From positions 1 to 64,000 of the forward strand of contig CAXXFJ010000016.1 in the NCBI GenBank assembly GCA_963677415.2: a stretch of DNA of 64,000 nt. Direction: 5' to 3'. Under the pieces are notes generated by a model. That model was not told the origin of the DNA, did no database searches, and saw nothing but the letters and a program-made list of their open reading frames with translations. A program made the translations under genes and the position numbers. The stretch is from JAQUTK01 sp963677415. Its GTDB lineage: Bacteria > Bacteroidota > Bacteroidia > Bacteroidales > JAQUTK01. Shown here piece by piece: positions 16,673 through 25,961 of this stretch (position 1 is the first letter of the stretch; every line of letters begins with the position of its first letter).

Positions 16673-18082
16673 ATGAAAAAGAGAGTTCTGCTTATACTGT
16701 TGCTTTTTATACAATGTAATGTTCTTTGGAGCGCAAACAAGGAACTGGATAATGCTTCGATTGCCTATTATGTGACCGATGATAAGGGGCATGTGATTGC
16801 TCATAAGGACGAACAGAAAAGTCTGACCCCGGCTTCGATAACTAAAACGCTGACTACGGCTACTGTGTTGGAAATGTATGGCGGTGACCATAGGTTTCGT
16901 ACTACGCTTCAGTATGATGGGACTATCGCAAAGGATGGGACGCTGAATGGAAATATATATATCAAAGGCGGGGGAGACCCAACGCTGGGTAGTTGCTATT
17001 TTGATACGGATCGTAATCTGTTTCTTCAACAATGGGTGGATGCTGTCAAACAGGCGGGTATTCAATCTGTCAACGGGAAGGTAATTGCTGATGAGAGCTA
17101 TTTTGATCAGGAGGGTATCTCTGCGAAGTGGATTCGTGAGGATATTGGTAATTATTTCGCTGCCGGGGCGTATGGGGTGAGTGTCTATGATAACCGTTAT
17201 GTTTTGTATCTGAAGAGTGGTGGGGTTGGTTCGCCGGCAGAGGTTGTGAGTACCGATCCTGAGATGAAAGAGATGCGTTTTGTCAGTCATGCCAAGGCGG
17301 CTGCCAATACAAAAGATAGTGTGTATATTAACGGCGAACCGTTTGCTATGAATAGAACGCTTTTTGGTACGATGCCTGCTAATCAAACGGCGTTTGCCGT
17401 GAAGGGTGATATACCGGATCCTGCTTTGTATTTGGCGACGCTTGTGCGAAAGGAACTTATCAGGAAAGGGGTTTCGGTGAATGGGGATGCGACTTCCTTT
17501 CGTTTGCTTGACCAACAGAATGCGTGGAAAGAGACAAAACGTACTGATCTTTGTGTGACGGAGTCGCCTGCGCTGAGCGAGATTGTTGCTGTGACCAATC
17601 ATGTGAGTAACAATATGTTTGCTGAACATCTCATCAAACATATTGGTGTGAAAGGAAATGGGGGTTCGGCGCGGTATGGTGTCTGGGCATTGAAGGATTA
17701 TTGGACGCAAAGGGGTGTCTCTACAAAGGGTGTGATGATGCAGGATGGAAGCGGACTTTCTCCGATGAATGCGATCACGCCTCGATTCTTTGTGGATGTA
17801 CTTAACAAAATGCGGAACAGTAAAGAGTTTGCCACTTTTGAGAGTTCGCTGATGCTTGCAGGGGAGCCGGAAAGTTCCAGTTTCCTGGCTAGTACGCGGC
17901 TAAATCAGCATGCCCGCTTCAAGAGTGGTAGCTTTAGTGGAGTGCTTTGTTATGTGGGATATGTGACGTTAAGAGAAAAGAAATATACTTTTGCTGTTAT
18001 GGTGAATCATTATGAGTGTTCTCAGTCGATTGCTAAGGCGGAAATTGAAAATATTTTGCTTCAAGTGATCCCACGACAATAA
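16673..18082 (+). CDS. dacB: D-alanyl-D-alanine carboxypeptidase/endopeptidase, PBP4 type
   Basis: The protein belongs to peptidase family S13 and trims or cleaves peptide cross-links of peptidoglycan in the periplasm. With the ATG at 16673 it is 469 aa and begins with a signal peptide (MKKRVLLILLLFIQ). The three active-site motifs are present: SITK (Ser55, Lys58), SNN (312-314) and KSG (417-419). An upstream in-frame ATG at 16634 would add 13 residues before the signal peptide and overlaps a probable -7 box (TACTTTTA, 16640-16647), so it is rejected. It is probably the first gene of a four-gene operon ending at the terminator at 20371. Confidence 0.9.
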   Translation: MKKRVLLILLLFIQCNVLWSANKELDNASIAYYVTDDKGHVIAHKDEQKSLTPASITKTLTTATVLEMYGGDHRFRTTLQYDGTIAKDGTLNGNIYIKGGGDPTLGSCYFDTDRNLFLQQWVDAVKQAGIQSVNGKVIADESYFDQEGISAKWIREDIGNYFAAGAYGVSVYDNRYVLYLKSGGVGSPAEVVSTDPEMKEMRFVSHAKAAANTKDSVYINGEPFAMNRTLFGTMPANQTAFAVKGDIPDPALYLATLVRKELIRKGVSVNGDATSFRLLDQQNAWKETKRTDLCVTESPALSEIVAVTNHVSNNMFAEHLIKHIGVKGNGGSARYGVWALKDYWTQRGVSTKGVMMQDGSGLSPMNAITPRFFVDVLNKMRNSKEFATFESSLMLAGEPESSSFLASTRLNQHARFKSGSFSGVLCYVGYVTLREKKYTFAVMVNHYECSQSIAKAEIENILLQVIPRQ

Positions 18083-18135
18083 AAAGAAGTAATTTTGCGT
18101 TGTTCTAAGATAAGAAACTAAAATTTGAGGCGATT

Positions 18136-18780
18136 ATGGGATACTATCAGGAAATCGATATTATACTGAATGATATCAAAGAGTTGCAGGAAATGGTTGC
18201 AGGATTTCGCAATGAGGCTAACCTTCCTGAATTTATTATTCGTCTGGCGGAAAATAAATCTGAGAAGATTAAAAGCAGGCTGAAGACTCTCAAGACTGAG
18301 GCAACCCAGAAAGAACAACAGCAAGAACCGGTTGTGCCTGAGATTGAAAAGAAACAAGGTTCGGGACCTGTCATACAGTTTGCATCTCCAATGGATGAGG
18401 AACCGGCGAAACAGGATGAAGTGGATGCTACTCAAAATGACAGTCAACAAATTGGCTCTGAATCTGAGCCGATTGCCTCCTCTCATGTACTTATGGATTC
18501 CATTAATGAACGGCTTTCCCGACCGCAATCTTTCTATGAGTCGATAGAAAAAAGACTTGCCGTGGATGTGCGAAAAGCTTTGAGCCTGAATGACCGTTTC
18601 CGTTTTCAACGTGAACTGTTTAATAATGATGCAAAGTATATGGATAAAGTGCTAGATGAAATAAGTACTTGTGCCAACCTCTCCGAGGTGTTGGGATATT
18701 TGAAAGAGAAGTTCAACTGGAGCAAAGAGAATGAACCGGCGATGGACTTTATCAAGATTGTAATAAAAAAGTTCTCTTAA
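18136..18780 (+). CDS. Conserved hypothetical protein with acidic linker
   Basis: The 214-aa protein is cytoplasmic by appearance, with no signal peptide or membrane segment. Residues 1-60 are helical (possible coiled coil), 60-120 are a low-complexity Glu/Gln/Pro-rich linker, and 125-214 form a compact helical domain with the conserved-looking stretch ALSLNDRFRFQRELFNND. I do not recognise a named family. It lies between dacB (53 nt) and rsmI (17 nt), so it is probably co-transcribed with them. Confidence 0.7.
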   Translation: MGYYQEIDIILNDIKELQEMVAGFRNEANLPEFIIRLAENKSEKIKSRLKTLKTEATQKEQQQEPVVPEIEKKQGSGPVIQFASPMDEEPAKQDEVDATQNDSQQIGSESEPIASSHVLMDSINERLSRPQSFYESIEKRLAVDVRKALSLNDRFRFQRELFNNDAKYMDKVLDEISTCANLSEVLGYLKEKFNWSKENEPAMDFIKIVIKKFS

Positions 18781-18797
18781 TATACTCCTTATAAGGA

Positions 18798-19472
18798 ATG
18801 GGAAAACTATTTGTCGTTCCAACACCAGTCGGTAATCTCGAAGATATGACTTTCCGCGCGGTACGAGTGCTGAAAGAAGTCGATTTTATCCTGGCGGAAG
18901 ATACACGCACCAGCGGTATTCTCTTGAAGCATTTTGAGATTAAGAACAAACTGCTTTCTCATCATAAGTTTAATGAGCATAAGACTGTGGAGAATATCGC
19001 TCTTCGTCTGAAGGCGGGTGAGACCGGAGCGTTAATCTCTGATGCAGGAACTCCGGCTATCTCTGATCCCGGTTATCTGTTGGTTCATGCCTGTGTGGAA
19101 AATGGTGTGGATGTAGAATGTCTTCCGGGTGCCACCGCTTTTGTTCCTGCCTTGGTCAACTCGGGGTTGCCAAATGAGAAGTTTTGTTTTGAGGGTTTTC
19201 TTCCTCCAAAGAAAGGACGTAACAAACGCATGGAGGAATTAAAAGAGGAACGTAGAACGATGATTTTTTATGAATCGCCGTATCGGGTGCTGAAAAGTCT
19301 GGAGCAGTTTGCTCTTGCTTTTGGTTCACAACGGCAGGTGTCTGTTTCCCGTGAGATATCCAAAGTGTATGATGAGACGGTGCGTGGGACACTGGAGGAA
19401 GTGATTGCCCATTTTAAAGAAAAAGAGCCAAGGGGTGAGTTCGTAATAGTTCTTGCCGGAGCTGATAAATAA
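18798..19472 (+). CDS. rsmI: 16S rRNA (cytidine1402-2'-O)-methyltransferase RsmI
   Basis: The 224-aa protein is an SAM-dependent tetrapyrrole-methylase-fold enzyme that 2'-O-methylates C1402 in the 16S rRNA decoding centre. It has the start motif VVPTPVGNLEDMTFRAV (about residues 5-21), LAEDTRTSGILLKHF, GTPAISDPGY and the substrate-loop EGFLPPKKGRN. It is shorter than the E. coli enzyme because the C-terminal extension is missing, which is common in Bacteroidota. The start ATG is 17 nt after the preceding gene. Confidence 0.93.
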   Translation: MGKLFVVPTPVGNLEDMTFRAVRVLKEVDFILAEDTRTSGILLKHFEIKNKLLSHHKFNEHKTVENIALRLKAGETGALISDAGTPAISDPGYLLVHACVENGVDVECLPGATAFVPALVNSGLPNEKFCFEGFLPPKKGRNKRMEELKEERRTMIFYESPYRVLKSLEQFALAFGSQRQVSVSREISKVYDETVRGTLEEVIAHFKEKEPRGEFVIVLAGADK

Positions 19473-19495
19473 GTGTTAATCTAAAAAAGGAAAGA

Positions 19496-20350
19496 ATGAA
19501 AAAGATTGTTATGTTGTTTGCCTTAATTGTATTGGTTGCTTCATGCGGTAAGCAATCTGATTCTTATAAACAATTGAAGGCTGAGAATGATTCGTTGATG
19601 GAAGTCCATGCTGCTCAAACCGCTGAATTTAATGAGACGCTGGGAGTATTGAATACCGTGGAGGATAATTTTACCAAACTGCGTGAAGCGGAAAACTATC
19701 TGACTGTGCAGAATGTGACCACCGGAGAGTTGTCGCAGACTCAAAAGGAACGGATTACTGAGAACTTTGAACTGTTCTCTGAAATCCTGAAGAAGAATAA
19801 AGAGGATTTGGCGCGCCTTCAGGGACAGTTTGCTTCTTCTAAGAAACAATCGGCTGAGATGAAGAAGACGATCAAACGTTTGCAGGATGAATTGGAAACT
19901 AAGTCTGCTTTGATTCTTTCTTTGCAGAATGAACTTGGTGCACGTGATGAGAAGATCCGTGAACTGTCTCTCTCTGTGGAGTCTCTTTCTTCTAATGTAA
20001 ATGATCTGACTCAGCTGACTGCAGAGCAAAAAGAGGCTTTGGCTAAACAGGATGCGGAGATCAATACTGTAAGGTATATGTTTGGAACGACGAAAGAGCT
20101 GAAAGATTATAAAGTATTGGTGGATGGTAAGGTGCTTCGTGCAAACTTTAACTCGGATGACTTTATCAAGGCTGATAGTCGCGAACTGACCAGTATTCCT
20201 CTTTCTTCAAAAAGTGCAAAGGTGCTTACCAGCCATCCTTCTGACTCTTATAAACTGGTCAAAGGTGCTGATAAGAAACTGACGCTGATGATTGTGGATT
20301 ATAAGAAGTTCTGGAGTTCGTCGAAGTTTCTGGTTATTCTTGTAGATTAA
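19496..20350 (+). CDS. Coiled-coil lipoprotein of unknown function
   Basis: The 284-aa protein has a lipobox (LVASC, Cys17) and long coiled coils over about residues 22-60 and 85-190 (heptads such as LQDELETKSALILSLQNEL). A small C-terminal globular part (about 195-284, MFGTTKELKDYKVL to KFLVILVD) follows. The post-cysteine residues (GKQSD) lack the strong acidic export signal, so it is probably anchored to the periplasmic side. It closes the dacB-rsmI group, with a terminator 20 nt downstream. A role in envelope organisation is possible but not shown. Confidence 0.7.
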   Translation: MKKIVMLFALIVLVASCGKQSDSYKQLKAENDSLMEVHAAQTAEFNETLGVLNTVEDNFTKLREAENYLTVQNVTTGELSQTQKERITENFELFSEILKKNKEDLARLQGQFASSKKQSAEMKKTIKRLQDELETKSALILSLQNELGARDEKIRELSLSVESLSSNVNDLTQLTAEQKEALAKQDAEINTVRYMFGTTKELKDYKVLVDGKVLRANFNSDDFIKADSRELTSIPLSSKSAKVLTSHPSDSYKLVKGADKKLTLMIVDYKKFWSSSKFLVILVD

Positions 20351-20370
20351 TCGTTAGGTAGATATATGCA

Positions 20371-20404
20371 AAGGAGGGTATTCATTAGGATACCCTCCTT
20401 TTTT
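20371..20404 (+). terminator. Rho-independent terminator of the dacB-rsmI group
   Basis: Perfect 11-bp stem aaggagggtat (20371-20381) with ataccctcctt (20390-20400), followed by a T-run to 20404. Confidence 0.9.
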
Positions 20405-20667
20405 GGGTTTGCACGGCATAGGCGATAGCTTTAGGATTCAGATCTATATATCGCCATGATAATGAGAAGCTATTCCTATCCATCTCAATGGGTGAGAAGA
20501 TGAAAAATAGAGATTGGAATAAGTGGATTAGGCCTTTTCGGAATTTTTTGTTTCCTTTGAAGAATAATAGTGCAAAGACAAGATGGGAATAGAAATTATA
20601 GTTACAATCTGAATGTGACATTAGAAGAAATATGTAATTACGAATTGGACAAGCTGACATTTAAGAG
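20405..20667. other. Intergenic region upstream of the GH115 gene
   Basis: No convincing gene or RNA is seen. A short plus-strand frame (ending GEKMKNRDWNKWIRPFRNFL and a few residues more) and a minus-strand frame of 91 codons are both without a start context or recognisable similarity. The region presumably holds the promoter of the GH115-uxuA pair. Confidence 0.4.
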
Positions 20668-23112
20668 ATGAAACAAATACAACGGACAAGGATATTTCTC
20701 CTGCTGTTGCTGATAGTACAGACAGGTAGAACAGAAGCTAAGAAGGAATTCCGAATGCAGAGCGGAGATCCCGTCACAGTGGCCCGCGACCGTTCGGAAG
20801 AGAAGGTTGTCCATACTGCTCTACAATTGCTTGAACGCGATTGTCAAAGTGTCTTCTCAGCTTCCCTCGTTGTTGATGCAAAGAAGGGGAATATTATAGT
20901 CGGTACGCTCGGAACCAGTTCGCTCCTCGCTGGTGTAGGTGTAGATCTCTCTGTGTTGAAAGGTAAGCGGGAAGGCTTTTTGCTGACCGTCTTACCCGAT
21001 GGTCGGTTACTGATTGCCGGCAGCGACAAGCGTGGTACCGCCTATGGTGTCATCGAACTGACTCGTCTCATCGGTGTTTCTCCTTGGGAATGGTGGGCCG
21101 ACGCTATCCCTGAGAAAAAGGATTCTTTCAGTTTGCCGGCAACGTACCGCAATCTACAGGAACCGTCTGTTGCCTATCGTGGCATCTTCATAAACGACGA
21201 AGACTGGGGAATTTCTCCCTGGAGTTATCTCACTTATGAGCCAAGCAATATTAAAGGGCAGATGGGACCGAAGACTCATGAACGTATCTTTGAACTGCTG
21301 CTCCGTCTGCGTGCCAACTATTTTTGGCCCGCTATGCATGAGTGTAGTTATCCGTTCTTCTATTCCGAAGGAAATGCAGAAGCTGCTGATGCATACGGAA
21401 TCTTTCTTGGCACGTCACACTGCGAACCGATGATGCGAAATACGAACGGTGAGTGGAAAAACGATGGTGTAGGGGAGTACGATTATGTGCATAACAAGGA
21501 GAATGTCCTGGCTTTCTGGAAAGAACGAGTGAAAGCTGTGGCAGAGAAAGATAATGTCTATACGCTCGGCATTCGTGGTATACATGATGGCAAAATGAAT
21601 GGGGCAAATACTGTTGCCGAACAAAAAGCTGCACTGACTGATATACTGAAAGAGCAGCGCGCGATGTTGGCAAAGTATGTGAATCCTGATATCTCCCGCG
21701 TGCCGCAACTCTTTATACCCTATAAAGAAGTACTCGATGTTTATAACGCCGGACTGGTGGTACCGGATGATGTAACACTGATGTGGTGCGACGACAATTA
21801 CGGATATATCCGCCATTTCCCAACGGAAAAGGAGCGGGCCCGGAAAGGTGGGAACGCCCTCTACTATCATGTCTCTTACTGGGGAAGACCGCACGATTAT
21901 CTTTGGCTTGGAACTGCCAGTCCGGCACTTGTCTTTCAACAATTAAACCTTGCCTATGAGAAAGGTATCCAAAAGATGTGGATCCTGAATGTGGGAGATA
22001 TCAAACCTTCTGAATATCAGATCGAACTTTTTCTGGATATGGCATGGGATATGAAACGTGTGCGCAAAGAAGGTGTCAATGCTCATCTGAGCAGTTTCTT
22101 TGAACGCGAGTTCGGCAAAGAGATTACTCAAGAGTTGCTTCCGGTAATGCGTGAGCACTATCGTCTCGCCTTTATTCGCAAACCTGAATTTCTGGGTAAT
22201 ACCCGTACCGAGGAGAAAGATCCTAAGTATAGTGTGGTCAAAGATCTCCCTTGGAGTAATGTGTATATACATGACCGGCTCGATAGCTATAAGAGGATGT
22301 CAGAGAAGGTAGAACAACTCTCCGCACTAATCCCGGATGAAAAGCAGTCCGCCTGGTTTCAACTTGTGAAATATCCGGTTCAGGCTGCCGCTCAGATGAA
22401 CAGAAAACTGCTTACCGCTCAGCTCGCCCGTAAAGGCAATGCTTCTTGGTCCGAAAGTGGTGCTGCTCAGATGAACGTGGAACAGCAAGCTGCTCAGTCT
22501 GCACGTATTGCCGAAGCATTGTGGGCAGAAAGTGATGCTGCTTATGACAGTATTGCTGCGATGACCCGCCTCTATAACAAAGGGAAATGGAACAGAATGA
22601 TCGATTTTCAACCACGAAGACTTCCTGTCTTTGAACGGTTGCACCATTTGACTTCCGACAATATGCCGGAAGAAACTCCGGCTTTTCATACCTTCAAAGG
22701 CACTGACTGCACGGAAGGTATGTCCGTCATCTGCGAAGGATTGGGCTATGAAGGCTGTGCTGTATCAGTGAAAAAAGGAGATGCGTTGACCTTCAGCTTT
22801 GAAATGCCTGACAGTGAGTCTGGCTCAGTGAGTGATTCTATCAAAGTGGAAGTCTGTCTGCTGCCCAACCACCCTGTTGAAGGCACCAAGCTCCGTTTCT
22901 CCCTCTCAGTTGATGGAAGTGTGCCAATGATTGTCTCCTATGAGACCTATGATCGCAGCGAAGAATGGAAAGAAAATGTCCTCCGTAATCAAGCAATCCG
23001 AACGCTGGTGATCCCTATCGCAAAGAAAGATGTTCACAAACTCGTATTCGCCGCCCTTGATGAAGGTGTGGTATTGGATGGAATCGTATTGTATATTTTA
23101 AAGAGAAAATAA
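20668..23112 (+). CDS. GH115 family glycoside hydrolase (probable alpha-glucuronidase)
   Basis: The 814-aa protein has an N-terminal signal peptide and the GH115 arrangement: an N-terminal alpha/beta domain (to about 160), a TIM-barrel catalytic domain (about 165-480) with RGIFINDEDWG, NYFWPAMHE and GIRGIHDGKM, a helical domain, and a C-terminal beta domain that ends the protein. GH115 enzymes remove (4-O-methyl)-D-glucuronic acid from xylan. The next gene, 1 nt downstream, is mannonate dehydratase of the glucuronate pathway, which fits well. Length is at the short end for the family (often 830-950 aa). Confidence 0.88.
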   Translation: MKQIQRTRIFLLLLLIVQTGRTEAKKEFRMQSGDPVTVARDRSEEKVVHTALQLLERDCQSVFSASLVVDAKKGNIIVGTLGTSSLLAGVGVDLSVLKGKREGFLLTVLPDGRLLIAGSDKRGTAYGVIELTRLIGVSPWEWWADAIPEKKDSFSLPATYRNLQEPSVAYRGIFINDEDWGISPWSYLTYEPSNIKGQMGPKTHERIFELLLRLRANYFWPAMHECSYPFFYSEGNAEAADAYGIFLGTSHCEPMMRNTNGEWKNDGVGEYDYVHNKENVLAFWKERVKAVAEKDNVYTLGIRGIHDGKMNGANTVAEQKAALTDILKEQRAMLAKYVNPDISRVPQLFIPYKEVLDVYNAGLVVPDDVTLMWCDDNYGYIRHFPTEKERARKGGNALYYHVSYWGRPHDYLWLGTASPALVFQQLNLAYEKGIQKMWILNVGDIKPSEYQIELFLDMAWDMKRVRKEGVNAHLSSFFEREFGKEITQELLPVMREHYRLAFIRKPEFLGNTRTEEKDPKYSVVKDLPWSNVYIHDRLDSYKRMSEKVEQLSALIPDEKQSAWFQLVKYPVQAAAQMNRKLLTAQLARKGNASWSESGAAQMNVEQQAAQSARIAEALWAESDAAYDSIAAMTRLYNKGKWNRMIDFQPRRLPVFERLHHLTSDNMPEETPAFHTFKGTDCTEGMSVICEGLGYEGCAVSVKKGDALTFSFEMPDSESGSVSDSIKVEVCLLPNHPVEGTKLRFSLSVDGSVPMIVSYETYDRSEEWKENVLRNQAIRTLVIPIAKKDVHKLVFAALDEGVVLDGIVLYILKRK

Positions 23113-23113
23113 G

Positions 23114-24295
23114 ATGGAAAAGACTTGGAGATGGTTCGGTCCTAACGATAAAATAACGCTTGACATGCTCCGTCAGATAGGAGTGGAAGGTATTGTAACC
23201 GCACTGCATGAGATACCCAATGGGGAGGTGTGGCCGTTGGAAACCATCCTCGACCGCAAACGTTTTATAGAAGCCGCCGGTCTGCGCTGGTCTGTAGTCG
23301 AAAGTCTGCCCGTCAGCGAAGCCATCAAATATGCAGGAGAGGAACGTGACCGGCTGATAGAAAACTATAAAAAGAGCCTTATCAATATAGGGAAAGCAGG
23401 CATTCATACTGTTTGTTACAACTTCATGCCTGTCATTGATTGGGTGCGCACTGACCTGCAACATTCTTTGGCTGACGGCACCAGTTCGCTCTACTTCGAC
23501 CGCTTTCGCTTTGCCTATTTTGATTGCATGATTCTGAAACGGGAGGAATCGCGCAACGACTACACTTCCGATGAACTTGCTCAGGTGGAGGCGCTTGATT
23601 GTGTCATCACTGAAGTCGAAAAGGAACAACTCATTGATACTATCATCGTCAAGACACAGGGTTTTGTCAACGGCAACATCAAAGAGGGAGATCTCAATCC
23701 TGTATCCATCTTCCGTTCCATGCTCGACTTGTATAAAGGTATAGGAAAAGAAGAGCTCCGTGCCAACATGCATCAGTTTCTCACCGAGATTATCCCGGTT
23801 TGTGAAGAGTATGGCATAAACATGTGTGTCCATCCGGATGATCCTCCTTATCAGTTGCTTGGATTACCGCGCATCGTCACTTCCGAAGAGGATATGGACT
23901 GGTTGCTCCATGCGGTAGATAGTCCGCACAATGGACTCACCTTTTGTGCCGGTTCGCTCAGTGCCGGACTCCATAACAACGTTCCCGCTCTTGCACGCAA
24001 GTTTGCAGGACGCACCCATTTTGTGCATCTCCGAAGCACCAACGTTGAACAAGGCGGTAATTTTATGGAAGCTTCTCATCTTGAGGGGCGCGGACATCTC
24101 ATAGAGCTCATCCGTATCTTCGAAAAGGAACCTTCGGATCTTCCTATGCGTGTCGACCATGGTCGGCTCATGCTCGGCGATGCCGATAAAGGATACAATC
24201 CCGGCTACTCTTTTCATGGAAGAATGCTGGCTCTTGCACAGGTCGAAGGTATGATGGCGGTGGTACGTGATGAACGCGCGAATGGTTGGATATAA
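23114..24295 (+). CDS. uxuA: Mannonate dehydratase
   Basis: The 393-aa enzyme converts D-mannonate to 2-keto-3-deoxy-D-gluconate in glucuronate catabolism, in the cytoplasm. It shows the family start TWRWFGPNDKITLDMLRQIG, then GIVTALHEIPNGEVW, the TVCYNFMPVIDW segment, CVHPDDPP and the C-terminal DHGRLM with a metal-binding His. Length equals the usual 390 or so residues. It is coupled to the GH115 gene (1 nt gap), linking glucuronic acid release to its use. Other steps (uxaC, uxuB) are not in the window. Confidence 0.93.
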   Translation: MEKTWRWFGPNDKITLDMLRQIGVEGIVTALHEIPNGEVWPLETILDRKRFIEAAGLRWSVVESLPVSEAIKYAGEERDRLIENYKKSLINIGKAGIHTVCYNFMPVIDWVRTDLQHSLADGTSSLYFDRFRFAYFDCMILKREESRNDYTSDELAQVEALDCVITEVEKEQLIDTIIVKTQGFVNGNIKEGDLNPVSIFRSMLDLYKGIGKEELRANMHQFLTEIIPVCEEYGINMCVHPDDPPYQLLGLPRIVTSEEDMDWLLHAVDSPHNGLTFCAGSLSAGLHNNVPALARKFAGRTHFVHLRSTNVEQGGNFMEASHLEGRGHLIELIRIFEKEPSDLPMRVDHGRLMLGDADKGYNPGYSFHGRMLALAQVEGMMAVVRDERANGWI

Positions 24296-24344
24296 GGAAG
24301 GGTGTACGACAGGAATTTATTTACCGGTTGGATGATGGTTCAGA

Positions 24345-25121
24345 TCAGCCTTCCTCTTCCATCAGTCCGATTTCGATGTTTTTGACTTTTTTGAAGAGGG
24401 CAGAAGCAAAGATGAAGTCGTTCAGTTTCTTGTTGCTCGAAGTGATTATTTCGTCTTTACTGCCAGTCCATTCCAGTCTGCCTTCGTGGATGAATATGAT
24501 ATTATCTCCGTTTTCCATCACGGAGTTCATGTCATGCGTGTTGATGATTGTGGTGATGTTGTATTCTCTGGTAATCTCTTTGATTAGTTTGTCAATGACG
24601 ATGGAAGTCTTAGGATCGAGTCCTGAGTTTGGTTCATCGCAAAAAAGGTATTTTGGCTTGAGGGTAATAGCACGGGCAATAGCCACACGCTTCTTCATAC
24701 CACCACTTATTTCTGCCGGTGAAAGGTGTCCGATATCATGAAGATTGACTCGCTCGAGACAGGATATCGCACGTTCTTGACGCTCTTTGAAGCGCATATT
24801 TGAGAACATATTAAGCGGAAACATCACATTTTCAAGAACAGTGAGCGAATCGAACAATGCGGAGTTTTGAAATAGCATCCCGATTTCACGACGAAGCATT
24901 TTGATCTCTTGTCTGTCCATGGTAATCAGGTTACGACCATTATAGTTGACCTCTCCTTTCTCCGGAGTCATTAGTCCAATGATGCATTTCATCAACACAG
25001 TCTTTCCCGAACCACTTTGCCCAATGACCATATTATTTTGACCGGGCAGGAAAATGGTGGATATATTCTTTAGTACGTCATTGTCATCAAAAGTTTTTGA
25101 GACTGATTTCAGTTCTATCAT
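24345..25121 (-). CDS. mlaF: ABC transporter ATP-binding protein, MlaF type
   Basis: The 258-aa ATPase has Walker A GQSGSGKT (about residues 34-41), signature ISGGMKKR, and Walker B YLFCDEPNSGLDP, the GLDP form being typical of the Mla/Mkl group. It powers phospholipid transport between inner and outer membrane. Its start overlaps the stop of mlaE by 4 nt, so the two are co-translated. It ends convergent to uxuA, 49 nt away. Confidence 0.88.
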   Translation of the reverse strand: MIELKSVSKTFDDNDVLKNISTIFLPGQNNMVIGQSGSGKTVLMKCIIGLMTPEKGEVNYNGRNLITMDRQEIKMLRREIGMLFQNSALFDSLTVLENVMFPLNMFSNMRFKERQERAISCLERVNLHDIGHLSPAEISGGMKKRVAIARAITLKPKYLFCDEPNSGLDPKTSIVIDKLIKEITREYNITTIINTHDMNSVMENGDNIIFIHEGRLEWTGSKDEIITSSNKKLNDFIFASALFKKVKNIEIGLMEEEG

Positions 25122-25858
25122 GTCAATAGTAATTGAGTGAGTAGTAAGTCGGCAATAAGAATAAGAATGCTGCTCATCACCACAGAATCGGTGCTGGCTT
25201 TGCCCACTTCTAGTGAACCACCTTTCACATAATAGCCATAAAAACCGGCTATGGAAGCGATGAGAAATGAATAAACCAATGTCTTTATGATCGAATATTG
25301 GACATAAAAAGGCACAAAAAAGGTTTGTAGACCATAGAGATAATTGTCTGACGTGATTAGGTTGGTAAAGACGCTTACCAAATACCCCCCTGATATTCCT
25401 ATAATCATACTGAAAATAACGAGTACGGGGCTGAAAAGTACCAACCCAATAATCTTTGGTAGAATAAGAAAGTTGGCAGAGTTGACTCCCATAATGTCCA
25501 ATGCTTCTATTTGTTCTGTGATACGCATGGTGCCAATTTCCGATGCAATATTGGAACCGACCTTACCGGCCAGAAGTAAACACATGATGGTGGATGAGAA
25601 CTCGAGGAGCAAAATATCACGGGTAACCAAGCCTGTGGTATATTTGGGAAGCATTGGATTATCTACCCGCAGGCGTATCTGAATGGTAATAACAGCTCCG
25701 ATGAACAAAGAAATAATCAAGACGATGATGATCGAACTGACTCCCAGATTATCCATCTCGCGAACGATCTGTTTGCAGGTTTCCCTGAACCGATCTGGCC
25801 AGGTCAGGACTTTCTGCATGAGAAGTACGTATTCGCCTACTTTATTTAGTGCTGACAT
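25118..25858 (-). CDS. mlaE: ABC transporter permease, MlaE family
   Basis: The 246-aa inner-membrane protein has about six hydrophobic segments and the MlaE family core: a helix with SLFIGAVITIQIRLR, then LLLAGKVGSNIASEIGTMRITEQIEALDIMGVN. It forms the permease of a lipid-asymmetry transporter with the ATPase encoded just downstream. No mlaD-like substrate-binding gene follows here, so that component must be elsewhere. The start ATG at 25858 lies about 100 nt from the divergent lptB start. Confidence 0.9.
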   Translation of the reverse strand: MSALNKVGEYVLLMQKVLTWPDRFRETCKQIVREMDNLGVSSIIIVLIISLFIGAVITIQIRLRVDNPMLPKYTTGLVTRDILLLEFSSTIMCLLLAGKVGSNIASEIGTMRITEQIEALDIMGVNSANFLILPKIIGLVLFSPVLVIFSMIIGISGGYLVSVFTNLITSDNYLYGLQTFFVPFYVQYSIIKTLVYSFLIASIAGFYGYYVKGGSLEVGKASTDSVVMSSILILIADLLLTQLLLT

Positions 25859-25935
25859 TCATTCTTAATTACTTTGTTAGATAGCACAAAGGTAATTATT
25901 TTGCAGTAAACGCACTTTTTAGTGCGATAAATTAT

Positions 25936-25943
25936 TACTTTTG
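25936..25943 (+). promoter_or_regulatory. Probable -7 box of lptB
   Basis: TACTTTTG matches the Bacteroides -7 consensus TAnnTTTG and lies 19 nt upstream of the preferred lptB ATG. It overlaps the more upstream TTG codon, which argues against that start. Confidence 0.6.
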
Positions 25944-25961
25944 TCCGCAAATGAGCATGAT

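Noticed and set aside
16583..17710. A 375-codon minus-strand open frame
   Set aside because: It is the antisense of dacB, which has all three active-site motifs, a signal peptide and clear codon use; the antisense protein has no recognisable features and is Arg/His/Ile-rich.
20385..20660. A 91-codon minus-strand frame before the GH115 gene
   Set aside because: It begins within the terminator, has a random composition and no ribosome-binding site.
25941..25961. TTG start for lptB giving seven more residues
   Set aside because: The codon overlaps the -7 box TACTTTTG; the ATG at 25962 fits better.
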